Notes: a model not told the origin generated them from the sequence alone. A stretch of 64,000 nucleotides of DNA from DASRFA01 sp035651755 (GCA_035651755.1 DASRFA010000015.1:1-64000), one strand, 5' to 3'. Positions 52,260 through 61,844 are shown, counted from the first letter of the stretch. A program made the numbers and translations.

Positions 52260-53486
52260 GTGAGCGCCACGCCCACGGCACGCGACGCTCTCGCGGGCAT
52301 CCGCGTCGTCGAGTGCGGCGATTTCGTCGCCGCTTCGTACGCCGCCAAGCAGCTCGCCGACCTCGGCGCGGAAGTCGTCAAGATCGAGCCGCCGGGAAGC
52401 GGCGACACGGCGCGGCGCCGCGGCCCGTTCGCCGGCGGAAGGCCGGATCCCGACGCGAGCGGGCTCTACCTCTACCTGAACACGAACAAGCGCGGCATCG
52501 CGGTCGACCTCGAGAGGAGCGAGGGCCGCGAGGTGCTGGCGCGCCTGGCGCGCGAGGCCGACGTCGTGATCCACGACGTCGCGCCGCTCGACATCGCCCG
52601 CCTCGGGCTCGACGCGGACGAGCTCCGCGCCGCGAACCCGGGGCTCGTCGTCACGTCCATCAGCCCGTTCGGGCTCACCGGCCCGCATCGCGACCTCCGC
52701 ATGCACGACCTCAACCTGTGGTGCGCGGGCGGCGTCGCGACCCTGAACGGAGGCGGCCCGGGAGCCGACGATCTCCCGCCGCTCAAGGCGTTCGGCCAGC
52801 AGGCGGGATTCCAGGCGGGCTTGAACGGCGCCCTCGGATCGCTCGCCGCGCTCTTCGAGCGGCTCACGTCGGGCGAAGGCCAGCTCGTCGAGATCTCGAT
52901 GCAGGAGTGCTTGACGTCGATTCTCGAGATGACGTTCGAGTTCTATCCGTACATGGGCCTGATCCCGTCCCGCCTCGGCCAGAAGCCGATCCAGCCGCTC
53001 GACTTCCTCGAGTGCAAGGACGGGTGGGTCTTCATCTGCTGCGTCGAAGAGCACCAGTGGCACCGCTTCGTCGAGATGGTCGGCAATCCGGAGTGGGCGT
53101 CGATGGAGCTCTTCGAGAATCGGCTGACGCGCGGCGCGAACTGGGACGCGCTCCAGATCTTCCTGAACGAGCTCGCGTCGCAGTACACGGTCGAGGAGCT
53201 CTACCATCAGGCGCAGGCGCGGCGGATTCCGTTCGCGCCGGTTTCGACGATGGGCGACCTGCTCGCGTCCGACCACCTGAAGGCGCGCGGCTTCTTCGCG
53301 ACCGTCGAGTCGCCGGCGGGGGGGGACGTCACCATGCCGGGCGCGCCCTATCGTCACTCGTCGACGCCGTGGCGCATCCGGCGGCGCGCGCCGCGCCTCG
53401 GCGAGCACACCGCCGACGTGCTCGGTGAGCTCGGCTACTCCTCCGGCGAGATCGCGCGGCTCCGCGAAGCGGGGGTCGCGCAGTGA
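52260..53486 (+). CDS. CaiB/BaiF-type CoA-transferase (first of a tandem pair)
   Basis: A 408-residue class III CoA-transferase starting at GTG 52260. Hallmarks are ALAGIRVVECGDFVAASYAA, KQLADLGAEVVKIEPPGSGD, NTNKRGIAVDLERSEGREVL and YGQ-like AFGQQAGFQAGLNGALGSLA. The position of the catalytic Asp of formyl-CoA transferase is taken by Glu (ISMQECLTSILE). The overlap with the next gene (GTGA) suggests a heteromeric or sequential pair. The acyl substrate is unknown; relatives activate carboxylic acids such as carnitine, bile acids or aromatic acids. Confidence 0.9.
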   Translation: MSATPTARDALAGIRVVECGDFVAASYAAKQLADLGAEVVKIEPPGSGDTARRRGPFAGGRPDPDASGLYLYLNTNKRGIAVDLERSEGREVLARLAREADVVIHDVAPLDIARLGLDADELRAANPGLVVTSISPFGLTGPHRDLRMHDLNLWCAGGVATLNGGGPGADDLPPLKAFGQQAGFQAGLNGALGSLAALFERLTSGEGQLVEISMQECLTSILEMTFEFYPYMGLIPSRLGQKPIQPLDFLECKDGWVFICCVEEHQWHRFVEMVGNPEWASMELFENRLTRGANWDALQIFLNELASQYTVEELYHQAQARRIPFAPVSTMGDLLASDHLKARGFFATVESPAGGDVTMPGAPYRHSSTPWRIRRRAPRLGEHTADVLGELGYSSGEIARLREAGVAQ

Positions 53487-54724
53487 CCGCGCCGGCGGCG
53501 TCGCGCGGGAGCGAGCGGCGACGCCCGCTCGCCGGCGTCCGCGTCGCGGACTTCACCTGGGTGTGGGCGGGCCCGTTCTGCACGCTCCAGCTCGCGCACC
53601 TCGGCGCCGAGGTGATCCGCGTCGAGACCCTGTCGCGGATCTGCGTCACGCGCCTCTTGCCGCCGTGGCCGGAGGGGCAGCCCGGCTTCAACCGCTCCGG
53701 CTACTTCAACCAGTACAACCAGGGAAAGCGGAGCCTCGCGCTGAACCTGAAGGAGCCGGGCGCGCTCGCGGTCGCGCGGGAACTCGTCGCCAAGAGCGAC
53801 GTCGTGGTCGAGAACTTCGCGGCCGGCGTGATGGATCGGCTCGGGCTCGGGTACGAGACGTGCCGCTCGCTGCGTCCGGACGTGATCATGATCGCGCTCT
53901 CGGGGTACGGCGCGACCGGGCCGGAGCGCGAGTACGTCTCGTACGGTCCGGCGCAGGTACCGCTCTCGGGGTTCTCGTCGCTCACGGGCTACCCCGACTG
54001 GCGGCCGATGCACGTCGGGATCTCGTACGGCGATCCGACCGGCGGCCTGCACGGGGCGGTCGCGGTGCTCGCCGCGCTCGTCCATCGCAGGCGCACGGGC
54101 GAGGGCCAGTACATCGACCTCTCGCAGTGGGAAGGAACGATGGCGCTCCTCCCGGAGGGCATCCTCGCACACACGATGACGGGCGAGGCGCCCGGGCGGC
54201 ACGGCAATCACGACGCGCTGTGGTCGCCGCACGCCGTCTACCGCTGCGCCGGCCCGGACCGCTGGGTCTCGATCGCGGTCGCGGACGACGACGAGTGGCG
54301 CCGGCTCGCGGCCGTCGTCGATCCGGCGCTCGGCGGCGACGCGCGCTTCGCGACCGCCACCGATCGCAAGCGGAACGAGCATGCGCTCGACGCGCTCCTC
54401 GGCGAGTGGTGCGCGTCGCGCACCCCCGAGGAGGTCACCGCCGCGCTCCAGGGCGCCGGCGTCGCCGCGTTCCCGGCGATGACGGCCAAGGACCTGAACG
54501 ACGACCCGCACCTCGGCGGCCGGGACTACTTCGTCGAGCTCCCGCACGCCGAGGTCGGCGTCAAGCGTCACATGGGAATCCCGTACAAGCTGCACGGGAC
54601 GCCGCTCGCCGTCGAGCGCGCCGCTCCGCTCCTCGGCGAGGACACGGACGCGGTGCTGCGCGACGTCCTCGGCTACGACGATCGGCGCATCGAGGAGCTC
54701 CGCGCCGCCGGCATCCTGACCTGA
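53483..54724 (+). CDS. CaiB/BaiF-type CoA-transferase (second of a tandem pair)
   Basis: A 413-residue homologue of the preceding gene, whose stop it overlaps at GTG 53483. It has PLAGVRVADFTWVWAGPFCT, LQLAHLGAEVIRVE, GKRSLALNLKEPGALAVARE and SGYGATGPEREYVSYGPAQV. As in its partner the catalytic Asp position is Glu (LSQWEGTMALLP). Sequence identity between the two is modest, as between the subunits of heteromeric transferases. It converges on the exchanger gene with four bases between stops. Confidence 0.9.
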   Translation: MTAPAASRGSERRRPLAGVRVADFTWVWAGPFCTLQLAHLGAEVIRVETLSRICVTRLLPPWPEGQPGFNRSGYFNQYNQGKRSLALNLKEPGALAVARELVAKSDVVVENFAAGVMDRLGLGYETCRSLRPDVIMIALSGYGATGPEREYVSYGPAQVPLSGFSSLTGYPDWRPMHVGISYGDPTGGLHGAVAVLAALVHRRRTGEGQYIDLSQWEGTMALLPEGILAHTMTGEAPGRHGNHDALWSPHAVYRCAGPDRWVSIAVADDDEWRRLAAVVDPALGGDARFATATDRKRNEHALDALLGEWCASRTPEEVTAALQGAGVAAFPAMTAKDLNDDPHLGGRDYFVELPHAEVGVKRHMGIPYKLHGTPLAVERAAPLLGEDTDAVLRDVLGYDDRRIEELRAAGILT

Positions 54725-54727
54725 GCC

Positions 54728-55927
54728 TCAGGACGCGGGCGCGGCGCCGCGGCCGAAGCGGAGGATCTCGATGAACCCGCGGCGATTGCTCGGGCTGAAC
54801 GCGACCACGAGCGCCGTGAGCGCGAGGTATCCCCAGCAGTAGAGCCACCGGACGTGCGGCTCCGTCGAGAAGAGCTGCGTCACGAAGAGCGCCGCGAGGA
54901 GACCGGCCTCCGTCAGCGAGAACCGGAAGTTCGCGAGCACGGCGAGCGCAAACAGCGACTGCGCCGCCGTCAGGAACACCTCCTCGACCTGCCGATCGTC
55001 GAACGGCAGCGGCGACCAGCCGCCGCCCCCGGCGCTGTACGCGATCGGCAGCATGCCGACGAGCAGCGTCCACTGGTTCACCTTCGACGACACCAGCGCG
55101 CGCAGGCCGGCGTTCGCCTTGCCCGACACCGCGAACAGGATCGCGACGATGAACTCGGGCGACTCGGACGCGAGCGGCGCGAGCCACTGGACGAGAAGGA
55201 ACTCCTCGATGTGGAACTCCCGCCCGATCCCGAGGAGCGATTCCGCGAACGGCTCGGCCGAGATGAGGATCGTCCCCGCGGACACCACGAACAGCGCGAT
55301 CACCGCGATCCGCCGTCCGGTCGGCGACAGATGGCGAGCGAGCGCGTCGGGAATGCCCTCGAGTTCGGTCTCCTCGTGCTTCGTGCGCCCCGCCGACACC
55401 ATGTAGAACGCGAAGAGCGCGAGCAGGAGGACGGCGTCGACCAGCCCGAGGCTCCCCTTCCACGCGACGAAGAACGCGTACAGGGTCGCGATCGCGAGGC
55501 ACGTGAGCTCGAGCGCCTCGTCGCGCTTCAGGTAGATCGTGCCGCGGCGCTTCGCGAGCCAGAGCGCCGCCACGACCGCCGGCCACCCGAGGCCGATCAG
55601 CAGGCGGTTCGCGCCCGTCATGTTCGCGGTCGCGAACGCCGCGTACTCGGGATGCGATCCCGCGCGGTAGGCGAAGTAGAGGTCGACCGCGTACTCCGGC
55701 AGCACGGCGACGAGCGCGAGGAACGCGAGCGCGAGCGCCTGCGGGATGTCGACCTGTCCGGTCTCCGCGGCCCACGAGAGAAGGAACGCGGCGCCGAAGA
55801 TCGCGAAGCCCGACGAGACGGCGTGTGCGGGGTGGCCGAGCTCGCCGCCCAGCGCCAGCACCGCGAGCCATTGCGCCGGCAGCAGGCAGACGAGCGCAAT
55901 GGTTCCGATCGCGCGCGAGAGCGTCAC
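54728..55927 (-). CDS. Cation/proton exchanger of the CaCA superfamily
   Basis: A 399-residue membrane protein with about eleven helices, starting at ATG 55925-55927. The two alpha-repeats that line the ion path are visible: AVLPEYAVDLYFAYRAGS with ANMTGANRLLIG, and PLASESPEFIVAILFAVSGK with SSKVNQWTLLVG. The acidic residues in these repeats (PEY, SESPEF) are the usual ion ligands. The central cytoplasmic loop is short and charged. Whether calcium or sodium is exchanged cannot be told. It ends four bases from the CoA-transferase stop. Confidence 0.88.
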   Translation of the reverse strand: MTLSRAIGTIALVCLLPAQWLAVLALGGELGHPAHAVSSGFAIFGAAFLLSWAAETGQVDIPQALALAFLALVAVLPEYAVDLYFAYRAGSHPEYAAFATANMTGANRLLIGLGWPAVVAALWLAKRRGTIYLKRDEALELTCLAIATLYAFFVAWKGSLGLVDAVLLLALFAFYMVSAGRTKHEETELEGIPDALARHLSPTGRRIAVIALFVVSAGTILISAEPFAESLLGIGREFHIEEFLLVQWLAPLASESPEFIVAILFAVSGKANAGLRALVSSKVNQWTLLVGMLPIAYSAGGGGWSPLPFDDRQVEEVFLTAAQSLFALAVLANFRFSLTEAGLLAALFVTQLFSTEPHVRWLYCWGYLALTALVVAFSPSNRRGFIEILRFGRGAAPAS

Positions 55928-55931
55928 GGGG

Positions 55932-58367
55932 TCAGCCGGAGACGAGCTCGCTCAGGTCGCCCTTCACGTCGGCCGTGAGGCGCAACCTGCGATAGCGGCC
56001 GCCCCGGAAATCGTTCAGGAGGTCGAGCAGGTGAGCGCTGCCGGCCCGCCCGCTCTCGCCGCCGGCGAGGGCGACGTCGAGCTCGTCCGTCGCGAGGTCG
56101 ACGGCGAGCCGAGCCACCGGCCCGAGGGTCGCGTCGAACGTCGGACCCGCGCCGCCGAGCGCGAGCTGGAGAACGGCGAACGGCGATCCCGCGACTTCGG
56201 CCGGCGGCGCGACCGCGCTCGCGAGGCTTTCGTGCGCGAAGAGCGGGTGCCGCTGGTGCAGGTCGACGATCGCGCTCCAGGACCAGCGCGCCGCATCGTC
56301 GCCGCACGCCGCCCGCAGAGCCGCCGCGCCCCGGCGCGCCGCCGCGACCACCGCGCGGTCGCGCCCGGCGCGGTCGGGGAACCACGGCGACGCCTCCGCG
56401 AGCGCGATGCGCGCGGCCGCTCGCATCGCCACGCCGGGAAGACGCGCGATCTCGCCGAATCGGCTCTCGGAGAAGATCTCGCTCGCGAGCGCGCCGAGCG
56501 CGACGGTCGCGAGGATCGCGACCGGCGCGGCGTCGCGGTCGCGCAGCAGGGCGGCAACATCGGCGAGCTCCGGATCCGAAGCGTCCGGGGCGGCCGCGAG
56601 CGCGTCCCGGAGGACGTCTGCGAAGCGGCCGGCGAGCACGTCTCCGGCGTCGAGGAGCGCGTCCGCGAGCGTGGCGAGCGAGCCGGCGGCGGCGGCGCGT
56701 TCGCCGAGACGTCGCGCGACGCGGGCGGCCTCGCCGCCGTCCTCGGCGGACGATCCCTGAGCGCAGACCGCGTGGCCGGACGGAGCCGACGTCGCGTCCG
56801 CGAGCGACCGTGCGCCGGTCCACGCGCCCTCGCCGAGCCAGCCGCGCACCGCGAGAGTCGCATTGCCCTTCCGGACCGGCATCGCTCCCGCCGTCCAGCG
56901 GCCGACTTGCCCCTTGCGGTCGGCGCCCACGAGGGCGACCGCGAAAGGACCGCGCGCCAGCAGCGCCGCCGCACCCGCGAGATCGCCCGCGGCACGGGCG
57001 CGCGCCAGCGCGAGCCATCCCGCGACGCCGGAAGCGGGGCAGTTGATGCCCCAGCGAACGGCGAGCGCGGGCCGGCGCGCGTCGGGCGATCTCCCGGCGA
57101 GGGATTGCGCGAGCTGCGACACGAGCGGGCCGTTGCGCGACTCGACGACGTCGAAGTGGAGGGGCTCACCGCCGCGCACGCGCACCAGCTCGCGCCGGGT
57201 CGCGAGCTTGGACCAGCCCGCTTCCGTGCGGAAGTTCCCGATCCCGTCGATCTCCTCGAGGACGCAGTCCGCGTCGTCGATGCCCGCAGCGGTCGCCGAC
57301 CACGCGCAATCCCGGTTTCGGCCGAGCGCGAAGAGCGGCGCGCCGATGAGCGAGGCGCCGGCGACGGACAGGCCGGGAGCCTCGAGGTGGGCGAGGTACG
57401 CGAGAGGCGGAAGGAAGGGCGCGAGATCGAGCGCTCCCGCGAGCATCGCCGCGCCCGACGGCGAGCGCACGGCCGCCGCGGAGCCGCCCACGATCGCGTC
57501 GATCGGAAGCCCCGCGACGACGTCGAGGATCCCGGCGTCGGCGAGACGCCAGCTCGCCGCGCGATCTCCGCTCGCGATCGTCGCGTCGAGCGGAAGCTCG
57601 GAGACCCATCGCGCGCGCTCGACGCCGCTCGTCGCGGCGGCGCGCGTCGCCGCCAGCTTCGACGGCCAGATGCGGAGCGACGCCGCCCAGGCGAGCAACA
57701 GCTCGACCGCGAGCGAGTCGGCGATCGTCCAGGGCTCGATCTCGTACGCGAGCAGCTCGCACTCGGGCGGGCGGCCTTCCGTGCGAGCCGCGTTGACGCC
57801 CGCCGTGAACGTCGCGAGGACGTCGCGTGCGCCGCCCGTGAGGAGGTGCGCCGCGGCGGCGGCGCGGCGCGGGATCCCGGCGGTTCGCACGAGCGCGTCG
57901 TGCCCCGCATACCCGGGTCCGAAGAGCTCCGCAGATCGGCCGAGCGCGAGCCGTCGGACGACGTCCATCTGCCACAGCCGGTCCTCGGCCATGCAGTAGC
58001 CGAGGACCGCGTAGGCATCGCGCTCGGTGCGCGCCGAGACGTGTGGGATTCCGGCGTCGTCGCGCGTGACGCGCACCGTGCCGCCGAGCGCGGAGACGGT
58101 CTTCCGCGGATAGGGAGGCGGCGCCGGCGGCTTCCGGCGGCGCGGCGCGCCCTCCTCGTCCTCCTCGACGTCGCGATCGTACTGCTGCCAGCCGGCGCGG
58201 CCGAAAGGCGCGGCCGGGGTTACGCCGCCCGGCACTTCCTCCGTCGGCAGCGGGAGATCCGACCACCGTCGCCCCCCGAACCCGCTGCGCGCGGCGTCGT
58301 CCTGGACGCCGACGTCGCGCGACCGATCGTCTCCGTGGTTGCCCCCACCGGGGCCGCGGCGATTCAT
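55932..58367 (-). CDS. Penicillin acylase family (Ntn hydrolase) homologue, no signal peptide
   Basis: An 811-residue protein starting at ATG 58365-58367. The N-terminal 90 residues are charged, disordered and lack a signal peptide, whereas classical penicillin acylases are exported. From about residue 92 the family pattern begins: VRVTRDDAGIPHVSARTERD, YAVLGYCMAEDRLWQMDVVR, ALGRSAELFGP. The autocatalytic cleavage site would be at GGS (S296 as the new N-terminal nucleophile), but the following Asn of the usual SN is Ala (SAAAV). VVESRNGPLVSQLA matches the later conserved HGP-like segment. It probably hydrolyses amides, such as acyl-homoserine lactones or peptides, if it is active at all. Confidence 0.8.
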   Translation of the reverse strand: MNRRGPGGGNHGDDRSRDVGVQDDAARSGFGGRRWSDLPLPTEEVPGGVTPAAPFGRAGWQQYDRDVEEDEEGAPRRRKPPAPPPYPRKTVSALGGTVRVTRDDAGIPHVSARTERDAYAVLGYCMAEDRLWQMDVVRRLALGRSAELFGPGYAGHDALVRTAGIPRRAAAAAHLLTGGARDVLATFTAGVNAARTEGRPPECELLAYEIEPWTIADSLAVELLLAWAASLRIWPSKLAATRAAATSGVERARWVSELPLDATIASGDRAASWRLADAGILDVVAGLPIDAIVGGSAAAVRSPSGAAMLAGALDLAPFLPPLAYLAHLEAPGLSVAGASLIGAPLFALGRNRDCAWSATAAGIDDADCVLEEIDGIGNFRTEAGWSKLATRRELVRVRGGEPLHFDVVESRNGPLVSQLAQSLAGRSPDARRPALAVRWGINCPASGVAGWLALARARAAGDLAGAAALLARGPFAVALVGADRKGQVGRWTAGAMPVRKGNATLAVRGWLGEGAWTGARSLADATSAPSGHAVCAQGSSAEDGGEAARVARRLGERAAAAGSLATLADALLDAGDVLAGRFADVLRDALAAAPDASDPELADVAALLRDRDAAPVAILATVALGALASEIFSESRFGEIARLPGVAMRAAARIALAEASPWFPDRAGRDRAVVAAARRGAAALRAACGDDAARWSWSAIVDLHQRHPLFAHESLASAVAPPAEVAGSPFAVLQLALGGAGPTFDATLGPVARLAVDLATDELDVALAGGESGRAGSAHLLDLLNDFRGGRYRRLRLTADVKGDLSELVSG

Positions 58368-58377
58368 GGTTGAGGTC

Positions 58378-58845
58378 TCAACGAGCCCCCCGCTTGCCGC
58401 GCCCGGGAACGACGAGCACCGGGCACTCCGCGTGCCGGACGACGCGCTCCGCGACGCTTCCCATGACCAGGTGCGCGAGCCCGGATCGGCCGTGCGTGCC
58501 GACGACGATCAGGTTGCTTCGACCTCGTCCACCCGCCGCGACGATCGCGTCCGCCGGCCGTCCGAGCTGCACGACGGCGCGTGCGCCCGGCAGATCCGCC
58601 AGACGTTTCGCCTTCACCTGGTCCATCTCGCGACGTGCCTGCCGAAGATGCTCGTCGACGAGCGCCTGGGTCGCAATGGGGGCGCCTCCCAGCACGTCGA
58701 CCCCGGCGAACTCCACGGGCTCGACGACGTAGAGGGCGGTGATGCGCGCGTCGGCCGTGCGCGCGAGGTCGATCGCGTAGTCGAGCGCCTCGAACGACAG
58801 CCTGGAGAAGTCGATCGCGACCACGATCTTCTTGATGGCTCCCAT
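58378..58845 (-). CDS. Universal stress protein UspA family
   Basis: A 155-residue cytoplasmic protein starting at ATG 58843-58845, with 120 bases to the divergent coiled-coil gene. It opens with IKKIVVAIDFSRLSFEALDY and ends with the ATP-binding motif VVGTHGRSGLAHLVMGSVAE followed by RVVRHAECPVLVVPG. The GxxGx9GS pattern is complete, so it belongs to the nucleotide-binding branch. It precedes the penicillin-acylase homologue on the same strand with ten bases between. Confidence 0.93.
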   Translation of the reverse strand: MGAIKKIVVAIDFSRLSFEALDYAIDLARTADARITALYVVEPVEFAGVDVLGGAPIATQALVDEHLRQARREMDQVKAKRLADLPGARAVVQLGRPADAIVAAGGRGRSNLIVVGTHGRSGLAHLVMGSVAERVVRHAECPVLVVPGRGKRGAR

Positions 58846-58966
58846 CCTCGGCTCCTCTCCCGCGACGAGCGATCCCCACCCGTCTGCCACCCGGGGCCAG
58901 CACGGACATCGCCAGACCTTAGGGGAACGCGCCCGCCGCTTCCACCTCCCTGGGGATCGGGGTAGC

Positions 58967-59278
58967 ATGGCACGAAGCCGGCGGTCGCGACCGGCGAGGA
59001 CGGTCGAGATGCAGGTCGAGCAGACGGTCCAGCAGGCGGAGGCGATCCTGCGCTTCACCGAGGAGGTCGACCGCCGCTTCGCCGAGCACGGCATCGCCAG
59101 CATGGCGGAGTTCCTGCAGCGCTACGCGGAGGTCGAGAGCGCCCTGGCGTCGCTGTCGGCGTCCGAGCTCGAGTGGGCGAGCGGCGAGGCCGATAGACTT
59201 CTCCAACGCCTCCAGAAGATGGGAACGGAGCTCCAGCACCTCACCGCGCTGAAGTCCGCATTCGAGGTGCGTCACTGA
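58967..59278 (+). CDS. Small coiled-coil protein upstream of the R3H ATPase
   Basis: A 103-residue protein from ATG 58967 (Met at 59009 is an alternative start). The first 18 residues are Arg/Ser-rich. Residues from about 20 to 100 are helical with heptad-like spacing: QTVQQAEAILRFTEEVDRRF, EFLQRYAEVESALASLSASE, RLLQRLQKMGTELQHLTALK. It has no membrane segment. It starts the plus-strand unit with the R3H ATPase, DUF4912 and GH57 genes, so it may be an accessory subunit of that set. I do not recognise the family. Confidence 0.68.
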   Translation: MARSRRSRPARTVEMQVEQTVQQAEAILRFTEEVDRRFAEHGIASMAEFLQRYAEVESALASLSASELEWASGEADRLLQRLQKMGTELQHLTALKSAFEVRH

Positions 59279-59298
59279 CGAAACCGCCCGCGCGCGCC

Positions 59299-60825
59299 GT
59301 GAAGCCGCAACGCCAACAGCTCACGGACAGTACGGAACTGCTGCTCGACGTCCTGCCCGCGACGATCCGGGGCGAGCTCGAGCGCCACCCCGACCTCGAG
59401 AGCCTCGTCGAGGTCGTCCTCGACCTCGGGCGGCCCCCCGAGGCCCGCTTCCCCGGCGACACCGTCTGGCTCGGCGACGGGCCGGTCGCGCGCGAGCAGC
59501 TCGCACACACGACCGCGCGCCTCGGGGCGTTCACGAGCGACAACCGGGCCGGCATCGAGCGCACGCTGCACCGGATCTCCGCGATCCGGAACCGCTCGGG
59601 CGACATCGTCGGCCTCACGTGCCGGGTCGGCCGCGCGGTCTTCGGCACGGTCGAGATCATCCGCGACGTCGTCGAGTCGGGACGCAGCATCCTCCTCCTC
59701 GGGCCGCCCGGGATCGGCAAGACGACGCTCCTGCGCGAGGCGGCGCGCGTCCTGGCCGACGAGGTCGGGCGGCGCGTGATCGTCGTCGACACCTCGAACG
59801 AGATCGGCGGCGACGGCGACATCCCGCACCCCGGGATCGGGCGCGCGCGACGCATGCAGGTCGCGAGCCCCGAGCGGCAGCACGCCGTCATGATCGAGGC
59901 GGTCGAGAACCACATGCCGGAGGTGATCGTCATCGACGAGATCGGCACGGAGCAGGAAGCGGCGGCCGCGCGCACGATCGCCGAGCGCGGCGTCCAGCTC
60001 GTCGCCACCGCTCACGGGCACTCGCTCGACAACCTCCTGAGCAACCCGACGCTCGCGGATCTCCTCGGGGGCATCCAGCCCGTCACCCTCGGCGACGACG
60101 AGGCGCGCCGGCGCCACACGCAGAAGACGGTCCTCGAGCGCAAGCAGGCGCCGACGTTCGACATCCTGATCGAGATCGAGACGCGCGACCGCTTCGCCGT
60201 GCACCACGACGTCGCGCGCGTCGTCGACGCGGTCTTGCGCGGCCATCCGGCGCGCGCCGAGATCCGCGAGCGCGGCGAGTCGGGGGAGGTCGTCATCCGG
60301 CCGCCCGAGCCCGTTCCGGCCGCGGCGCCGCTCGACGCGTATCGCCCGGTGCGGCCGCTCCGCATCTTCCCGTACGCGGTCAGCGAGGAGCGGCTCGAGC
60401 GCGCCATCCGCGCGACCGGCGTCACCGCCGCGATCGCGCGCTCCGCCCGCGACGCGAACGTGATCCTGACGCTTCGCACGTACGCGAAGCGGCAGCCGCC
60501 GAAGCTCCGCGACGCGCTCGCGCGCGACCTTCCGGTGCACATGCTCCGCAACAGCAGCCTCTCCGAGATCGAGCGGTTCCTCGTCGAGGTGGCCGGACAC
60601 GGCGCCGACGGCGCGCGCGGCGCCGAGGCGCCCGACGGCGACGCCGACCTGGAAGCCGCCGTGCGATCGGTGCTGGAGCGCGGCGAGGCGGTGGAGCTCC
60701 GCCCGCAGCCCGCCGCCATGCGCCGGCACCAGCACGCGGTCGCCGAGCGCTACGGGCTCGCGTCGGTGAGCCGCGGGCGCGAGCCGTTCCGGCGCGTCGT
60801 GCTGCTGCCAGCGGAGCGCCGGTGA
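59299..60825 (+). CDS. R3H domain AAA ATPase (Ycf45/SpoIIIAA-like)
   Basis: A 508-residue ATPase starting at ATG 59299. Residues about 15-115 form an N-terminal domain of the SpoIIIAA/Ycf45 type (LLDVLPATIRGELERHPDLE, AREQLAHTTARLGAF, TCRVGRAVFG). Walker A is GPPGIGKT (135-142), Walker B is EVIVIDEIGTEQEA, and VATAHGHSLDNLLSNPTL is the sensor segment. A middle region resembling RecA-type ATPases ends near 300. The C-terminal R3H domain (about 430-508) has the Arg-x3-His-like RRHQHAVAERYGLASVSRG that binds single-stranded nucleic acid. The cellular role is unknown; it may act on RNA or DNA. Confidence 0.9.
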   Translation: MKPQRQQLTDSTELLLDVLPATIRGELERHPDLESLVEVVLDLGRPPEARFPGDTVWLGDGPVAREQLAHTTARLGAFTSDNRAGIERTLHRISAIRNRSGDIVGLTCRVGRAVFGTVEIIRDVVESGRSILLLGPPGIGKTTLLREAARVLADEVGRRVIVVDTSNEIGGDGDIPHPGIGRARRMQVASPERQHAVMIEAVENHMPEVIVIDEIGTEQEAAAARTIAERGVQLVATAHGHSLDNLLSNPTLADLLGGIQPVTLGDDEARRRHTQKTVLERKQAPTFDILIEIETRDRFAVHHDVARVVDAVLRGHPARAEIRERGESGEVVIRPPEPVPAAAPLDAYRPVRPLRIFPYAVSEERLERAIRATGVTAAIARSARDANVILTLRTYAKRQPPKLRDALARDLPVHMLRNSSLSEIERFLVEVAGHGADGARGAEAPDGDADLEAAVRSVLERGEAVELRPQPAAMRRHQHAVAERYGLASVSRGREPFRRVVLLPAERR

Positions 60826-61844
60826 GCGGTCGGCCGGGCGGGATCGCCGGCTCGCGTTTCGCGCTTCCGTTCGCTAGCCACTGCTCTCGGGTGAAGCGCG
60901 AGGATTCGACGCACGAGCGCGCCTCGTCGCTGGCGGAGGTGCTCGAGAACGTTTTCGGGACCGTCGCGGAGATCGGCTGGTCTCTGGTCGCGGCCGGACG
61001 CGGCGTTCTGTCGATCGCATCGCGGATCGTGCAGCTCGCGCAGGGCCAGCTCCGCGGGTCGACCGCTTCGAACGTTGCACCGGACGCCGCCGGCCCGGCT
61101 GCGCCGTGGCCGACGACGTCGCCCGGCGCACCCGGCCCTCGCACCCGTCCGCCGAGCTCGGCGGCGGACCTCGAGTCCGACGCGATCGCGGCCGACCATG
61201 GCCGCTCGTCGCACGCCGCGAATGCGGTCGTCGCTGCGCACGCGGCGCGCGCGGACAGCGAGCCGCCGACGCCGCCGCTTCCGACGCGCTACGGCGGCGA
61301 CCGTGTCGCCGCGCTGCCGCGCGACCCGAAGACCGTGTTCGCGTGGTGGGACGTGAGCCCGGAGCACCGAGCGCGCGTCGCGAGCGAGCTCGCCTCGATC
61401 GCAGCCGACGGGCGCCCCGGCACGCCCCCCGGCGACGCGCTCCGGATCGCGGCGCTCGCGGCCGGCGACGGGCGCGAGACCGGCTTCTGGTTCGTGCCGC
61501 TGCCCCCCCTCGCGACCAGCTGGTACGTCGACGTGCCGCGCACGTCGCGGCGCTACGAGATCGCGATCGGGCTCCTCTCCGACGGCCGCTTCGCGCCGCT
61601 CGCCGCGCCCGTGCGCGTCGACATGCCGGCGGCGGAGCCGTCGCGCGATGCGACGGTGCGCTGGCGAACCGTCGGTGAGTCGAGCGCCGCCGCGGCGACC
61701 GAGCCGGTGCCGGCCCCGGCAGCGGTCGAGGCCCTCTGGCAGGAGCTCGAACGGCGATCGCTCCCGAGCTCGGTCGACTGGCCTGCCGGTCGCAGGCTCG
61801 TCGAGCTGGACGTGGGCGGAAGCCACGGTCTCCCGATCGGCTGA
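60822..61844 (+). CDS. DUF4912 domain protein
   Basis: A 340-residue protein starting at GTG 60822, overlapping the R3H ATPase stop (GTGA). The N-terminal 150 residues are low in complexity with a helical piece (SLAEVLENVFGTVAEIGWSL) and a Pro/Ala-rich stretch. The DUF4912 domain begins near residue 165: DRVAALPRDPKTVFAWWDVS, then GFWFVPLPPLATSWYVDVPR and YEIAIGLLSDGRFAPLAAP. DUF4912 is a beta-sandwich domain often found beside GH57 enzymes, as here, and may bind glycan. The function is unknown. Confidence 0.85.
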   Translation: MSGRPGGIAGSRFALPFASHCSRVKREDSTHERASSLAEVLENVFGTVAEIGWSLVAAGRGVLSIASRIVQLAQGQLRGSTASNVAPDAAGPAAPWPTTSPGAPGPRTRPPSSAADLESDAIAADHGRSSHAANAVVAAHAARADSEPPTPPLPTRYGGDRVAALPRDPKTVFAWWDVSPEHRARVASELASIAADGRPGTPPGDALRIAALAAGDGRETGFWFVPLPPLATSWYVDVPRTSRRYEIAIGLLSDGRFAPLAAPVRVDMPAAEPSRDATVRWRTVGESSAAAATEPVPAPAAVEALWQELERRSLPSSVDWPAGRRLVELDVGGSHGLPIG

